Assembly: GCA_016165875.1 (NCBI GenBank)
Contig: JABBOT010000011.1
Span: 8,977,723-9,041,722 of the forward strand
Direction of reading: 5' to 3'
DNA: 64,000 nucleotides
Source: Acanthopleura granulata
Lineage: Eukaryota; Mollusca; Polyplacophora; Chitonida; Chitonidae
Shown here: in pieces, positions 59,911 through 64,000 of the stretch
Position numbering within the stretch: the stretch's first letter is position 1
Layout of the letters: each line of letters starts with the position of its first letter
The notes under the pieces: model-generated
Databases searched by the model: none
Seen by the model: the letters and a program-made list of their open reading frames with translations, nothing else
What the model was told of the DNA's origin: nothing
Position numbers and translations under genes: made by a program

Positions 59911-61540
59911 AACAGTTTAGATGTGTTACAATATTTCTTTCGAACAGGTCGGTTCAAGTTTACTAACATAGTTTATTTCACCATTGCTACTACATACAAA
60001 TGGGTAAGTTTGTGCAGCTATAAGATATTATAGTGATCAGTAAAGTAAAGCCAATAAACGTTGCCTAACATTTTTGAAAAGTCATATGATATAGCAGAGC
60101 TTTGTTTACCTTTCGCGGTAAAAGAGTTCGAACTCGAAACTCCACTGTTGTTGGCTCTCGCAGAAATGAACGTCCAAAAAACACTTGTTTGCACTAATGG
60201 TTGCCAAGAAGAGTTTTCTGGTAGAATATAACACAAACACAAATACAAATCAAAAGTCATTTTCGACTGTCTTGTGGGTAATATTATTCGCAATATGTCA
60301 TCACCGTCAGTTTCTTTAGCAGGGATTATCACAGCACAGATTATGACGAACGTATGATAGGCCACAAGAATCACCATTAGCTGTTCGTTTTTTCTCTCAT
60401 CCAAAAGCGGGAAGAACCTTTATCGTGCGAATCAGTAAGGTCGTTGCCCTACGTTTCAGTAAATAATACAGTGCCATTATTTGGAAATACATCTTGCATT
60501 TCCGGTTGTAGTAGTTTGTTAGTACATTTACTAACGAGTCCCTGCACCTTTACCAGTGCGACGTTCACTCTTGTCTTTTCCCCGCATTTCTAATCTTGAT
60601 CGTTGCCTAACTGACCCGCACCGCCTTTATTTGATGCATGGTGGATTCCTGGTGATTAGAAATAATCTGGTGAGAGCTTACCAGAAACTTTACCAAATGT
60701 TAACAATTGTTTGCCGACAGGAGTGTTCTGTGGCTCTGCCATTGATGCAGCCTCTGAACATATAAAACATATTAAACTTGCAAACTTATTTAAATGTTGT
60801 CGACGTTCCGAAATTTAGATCACGTGTCTCGCCCATCGATTACTAGTGGAGACTGGTACACGGCACACGCCACGGGCTGTACCTGCTGAAGGCAGAAAAT
60901 GTGTAACATATCACAGGATGAGTTTCATTTTATTCTTGTTTGCCTTAACCAACATTATCAATGTGATCCATAAAACTATTTAGGTGCCTTGGTGGACTTT
61001 TTGAACCATACACTCTTACCTAAAATGGTGGCAGTATACATCAATAATGGGTGTAAATGGCTTGTCAGACCATATTAGGTGTCAGTTTACACCCTTTGGA
61101 AAGATTGTGAAATAACACCTTTTAGAAAAGGTATAAATTAAGAAATTTTAGAAATGATGTGAATTGAGAACCTTTAGACACTCACAACGAGTAACGCAAG
61201 CGAGTCTTCGGTATACGTGGTCTGCACCTTTTATCAGGATTTATATGCTTAACTCCACTCTCTGTTCCTGGATAAGTTTCCATCTTGTTTGTCACAACTC
61301 TAAACTTAAGCGCAAATAGCTTTTCTTTTCTCTTTGTTTTAAGTCCTATTTTCCTTAACTAGTAAATTCATGAGACATTCAAATAGTCTTACTTACATCA
61401 ACTTGTAACTTAGCATAACGTCAGTTCTATTGGACAAATGTATGGCAGGTGGTTCACCTTGTTGATCCATTTGGTGCGATGCTTGCTCTTAAACCATAAT
61501 TGCGAGGCGATTCTAGTATTTGTTTAAAAAATTGCAATGG
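59911..61540. other. Stretch with nothing certain recognised
   Basis: No exon with family motifs was found. The open frame at 60018-60404 (minus) is hydrophobic in places but has no recognisable domain. Confidence 0.4.
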
Positions 61541-62052
61541 AGGCCTCCATAGCGGAGCGATTAGCACGCTAATGCAACGTAATCACCCTGGAGCCTGTCA
61601 CCAATGCTATTGTCTTGATTTATTTATCTATGTATTTATTTCGCTGGTGTTTTACTCCATACTCAAAAATATATCACTTATACGACATCGGTCAGCATTA
61701 TGGTGGGAGGAAACCGGGTAGAGCCCGGGGGAAACCCACAACCATCCGCAGGTTGCTGGCAGAGCTTCCCACGTACGGCCGCAGTGAAAGCCAGCATAAG
61801 CTGGACTTGATCTCACAGCGACTGTATTGGTGGGAGGCTTTTGGGTCATTGCGCTGCGCTTGCTAACCAACTAAGAAACGGAGATCCCCATTGGTTTTAA
61901 GTTCAAGTCCAACACAGACTGGCTTCCTCCCCGGTCACACGTGGGAAGGACCGCCAGCGACCTGCGGATGGTCGTGGGTTTCCCCAGGACCAGGCCCGGT
62001 TTTCTGCCACCATAATGCTGACCTCCGTCGTGTGAGGGAGATGTTCTTGAGA
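61541..62052 (+). mobile_element. tRNA-derived SINE (plus), split by another SINE
   Basis: The head GGCCTCCATAGCGGAGCGAT lies at 61541-61606 and stops at CACCAATGC. The continuation (AAGTTCAAGTCC to CCATAATGCTGACCTCCGTC) lies at 61893-62052. Between them sits a complete minus-strand SINE. The plus-strand copy is therefore older. Confidence 0.85.
61615..61892 (-). mobile_element. tRNA-derived SINE (minus), nested insert
   Basis: A complete family member runs from the tail complement TTTATTTATCTATGTATTTA to the head complement CTAACCAACTAAGAAACGGA and GATCCCC. It interrupts a plus-strand member of the same family. Confidence 0.88.
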
Positions 62053-62261
62053 TTTCCCCTCTCTCACTACTTTTGGGACATGGTAACAGCAACCAATAGA
62101 CATTCGCGAGGGCGTTTGTCCGTAACTCGCCACATGCGCGAGTGTTTTTTTTCCCCGTGGATACTGGTTTTCTCCGCCCATACAACTGTCCGCCATAGTA
62201 GATTAAATCGTAGAAAGATTTCACCTAATTCCTAACGTCTCAACCGCATATTTTCTCACAG

Positions 62262-62357
62262 GTATTTCAGAGTTGAACAATGTGATCAGAGCCATGTTTG
62301 GGACACCATGGTTTGTAGCCGGGGTTGTGGCCTGTTTTCTACACAACACTTTGCCAG
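62262..62357 (+). CDS. SLC23-type transporter, late exon
   Basis: The exon is 96 bases with acceptor TTTTCTCACAG and donor GTTGAT. It encodes ISELNNVIRAMFGTPWFVAG then VVACFLHNTLPG. SLC23 proteins carry, in the last membrane helix, a ..L..LL.T.MFV.G...F.LDNT.PG stretch; here Asp of DNT is His. The exon enters in phase 1 and leaves in phase 1, matching the next candidate exon. SLC23 proteins move ascorbate or nucleobases; which substrate applies cannot be told from this part. Confidence 0.68.
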
Positions 62358-62509
62358 GTTGATTTCGAAACATTTGTTTGTTGAAATACTGAAACAATTT
62401 TTGTGTTGTTAAATTGTGTAGATATGAGCTACAGCGCGGAGATATGTCAGAATGAAAATATTAAATTGTGCTATAAAGGTAAATGTATATCTCATTCCCT
62501 ACTGCCATA

Positions 62510-62757
62510 CATTTATTTATGTATTTATTTATTTATTTGATTGGTGTTTTACGCCGTAGTCAAGAATATTTCACTTATATGACAGGGTTCAGTATTATGG
62601 TGGAAGGAAACCGGACAGAGACCGGGGGAAACACACGACCATCCGCAGGCTGCTGGCAGATCTTCTAAGGGACACGGAGAGGAAGCCAGTCTGAGCTGGG
62701 CTTAAACTCACAGCGATGGCATTGGGTCATTGCGCTGCACTAGCTCGCTAACCTCCA
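62510..62757 (-). mobile_element. tRNA-derived SINE (minus), intronic
   Basis: TTTATTTATTTATTTGATTG, GTCAAGAATATTTCACTTAT and CAGTATTATGGTGGAAGGAA give the family order; the head complement ends at CTAACCTCC. It lies in the intron between the two late SLC23-like exons. Confidence 0.85.
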
Positions 62758-63525
62758 ATCATACAACTCTGGCTACTGACCTTCTGAGTATTTCTTGACG
62801 TACATCAGAATTTTTGATCTGTTATGCACAATTATAGATGGACTTGTTGAATCTGGTATGAATAAAACAAGGAAAAAAAATACAAACGTCTCACCTCAGA
62901 TTATTGTTGGCTGTCAGAAACGAGACAAAACATAGCCTGAATCTGTACCAAACGCTGCAAAAATAGATTAAAAATACAATTAATTTAATTGATGATCCAT
63001 TATTTGATAAAATGCGGTGGTAAATAATACTAAGTCTAGACTTCGAAACAGACATTCGAATACCAGCCCGTCAACCCAAATGAGTGTTCTATTTTCAGTA
63101 ATGAGTCATGAATAACGACCCAAGCGAAGACAGCATAGCCCCATCTTTGCTACACCACTGATGTTTCATCATTTAGATCACAACCAAAGATCACAGATGG
63201 CGTTATGCCTGTTTACGTCTGGTGTCATAACTCATTCATGGTACACTATCTGGAAACTGATTTTATTCATCCGCCTAGGACATTCATTGCATCTTTTCGT
63301 CATCACTGAAAACTGCTGGCTGCTTCTCTTTGCACGGATCTGTCCTAATATTTATCAATATTTTATGTACTTTCTTAGTTCTTTGGCGGTTTATGTTATT
63401 TGTCGCTTTCGAAACTGTTCTTGTGATTACTGAGCCGTAACGTCCACTTTGATTGGCGGCTTTTATACAATATCGTTTCGACTCCTTAGGTCCATTATTG
63501 TTTCTGATTGTAATCTGTTTTGAAG
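62758..63525. other. Intron stretch, nothing recognised
   Basis: No exon was recognised between the SINE and the last candidate exon. Confidence 0.4.
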
Positions 63526-63815
63526 GTGGACGTGGCCAGAAACCGAATCAGGAAGACGGTGAATCCGAAACTTTGGACGAGAATGCGACGGCCCACCGCC
63601 TTTCATATGTACACGACTATTTTACGAGCCGAAAATGGACTCGATTCTATCCTTTCCAGCCTTGGTTTCAGCAGAATATTAAGAAAGACGTGCTTATTAT
63701 GGTGCCCTACTGGAATCCGTATGAAGAAAATGGGAAGAATGGTCAATTCGCCACAAATCCATACCTTAATTCCGTTGACTGGGGTAAAAAAAAAACATTT
63801 ACACAACTGATATAA
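63526..63815 (+). CDS. Candidate last SLC23-type exon: C-terminal tail
   Basis: An acceptor (TTTTGAAG) and phase 1 entry fit the previous exon, giving ...NTLPGGRGQKPNQEDGE. The exon encodes a charged tail, then SYVHDYFTSRKWTRFYPFQP WF, with a stop at 63813-63815 after FTQLI. SLC23 tails usually have R...W after the last helix and then a basic/aromatic segment ending in a ..FP..P.F pattern; KWTRFYPFQPWF fits this loosely. A donor-like GGTAAAA at 63783-63789 offers a further splice instead of the stop. The tail is longer than I expect for the family. Confidence 0.45.
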
Positions 63816-64000
63816 AAAAACTTCAGCAATTTAAAGATGACGAGCAATTAGCCTACCAATGCCTAGGTCTTATGATTACCATTAGCCAATCCGGAACAGA
63901 GTTCCATCAAGTCCGCCATTTTCCCCGTCAAATACCCGAAGATATGCCGGGTGTTGAGCTACAGGATTTATCAGGTCTCCCTTAATTGTTATTTCAGGAT
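63816..64000. other. Window end, nothing recognised
   Basis: If the stop at 63815 is used, this is 3' UTR of the SLC23-like gene. Confidence 0.3.

Noticed and set aside
60018..60404. A membrane protein exon on the minus strand
   Set aside because: Short hydrophobic runs only, no domain motif, no convincing splice borders.

Overview
This is an intron-rich animal nuclear genome window, most likely from a mollusc or another lophotrochozoan. Genes are split into short exons with GT/AG borders. The DNA between them is packed with tRNA-derived SINEs ending in (ATTT)n-type tails, one SINE with an ACTC-like tail, degenerate non-LTR retrotransposons, fold-back elements and long minisatellites. There are no operons or other bacterial features.

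Left two thirds (about 40.6 kb down to 1, minus strand): the 5' half of an ABCC4/MRP4-like ABC exporter gene. A non-coding first exon (ending at 40534) is followed by coding exons at 40282-40183, 38640-38530, 37526-37409, 36660-36445, 35361-35272, 33805-33642 and 32712-32587. Their reading frames join exactly and cover the N-terminus and transmembrane helices 1-4 of the first transmembrane domain. Next come FOUR homologous versions of the same following exon, at 25183-24934, 19562-19310, 10779-10533 and 4550-4304. All four enter in phase 2, leave in phase 0 and encode the last two helices (TM5-TM6). They look like a mutually exclusive exon cluster that would give one exporter gene several alternative drug-path helices. 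This is the main discovery in the window. The invariant downstream exons (linker, ATP-binding domain) lie beyond position 1. The introns between the copies hold minisatellites of 25, 16, 49, 48, 42 and 28 bp.

Middle (about 41-56 kb): no intact gene. It holds a fold-back element, a fragment of a non-LTR element, a decayed I-type LINE with ORF1 zinc knuckles, endonuclease, reverse transcriptase and RNase H (47.5 to 42.6 kb, minus strand), and an unclassified repeat element in two copies (about 47.9-52.1 and 53.5-55.95 kb). That element carries a roughly 140-bp tandem array and, in the first copy, a long degenerate GGATTGATTGG-type tract.

Right end (about 56-64 kb, plus strand): pieces of an SLC23-type nucleobase/ascorbate transporter: a first-exon candidate with an apparent frameshift (55979-56135), a doubtful membrane exon (about 59.77 kb), a good late exon (62262-62357) and a candidate last exon (from 63526). 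Most middle exons were not found, so this may be a decayed or rearranged copy. Minisatellites, a LINE fragment and nested SINEs fill the rest. All assignments were made by reading the sequence; no database search was run.
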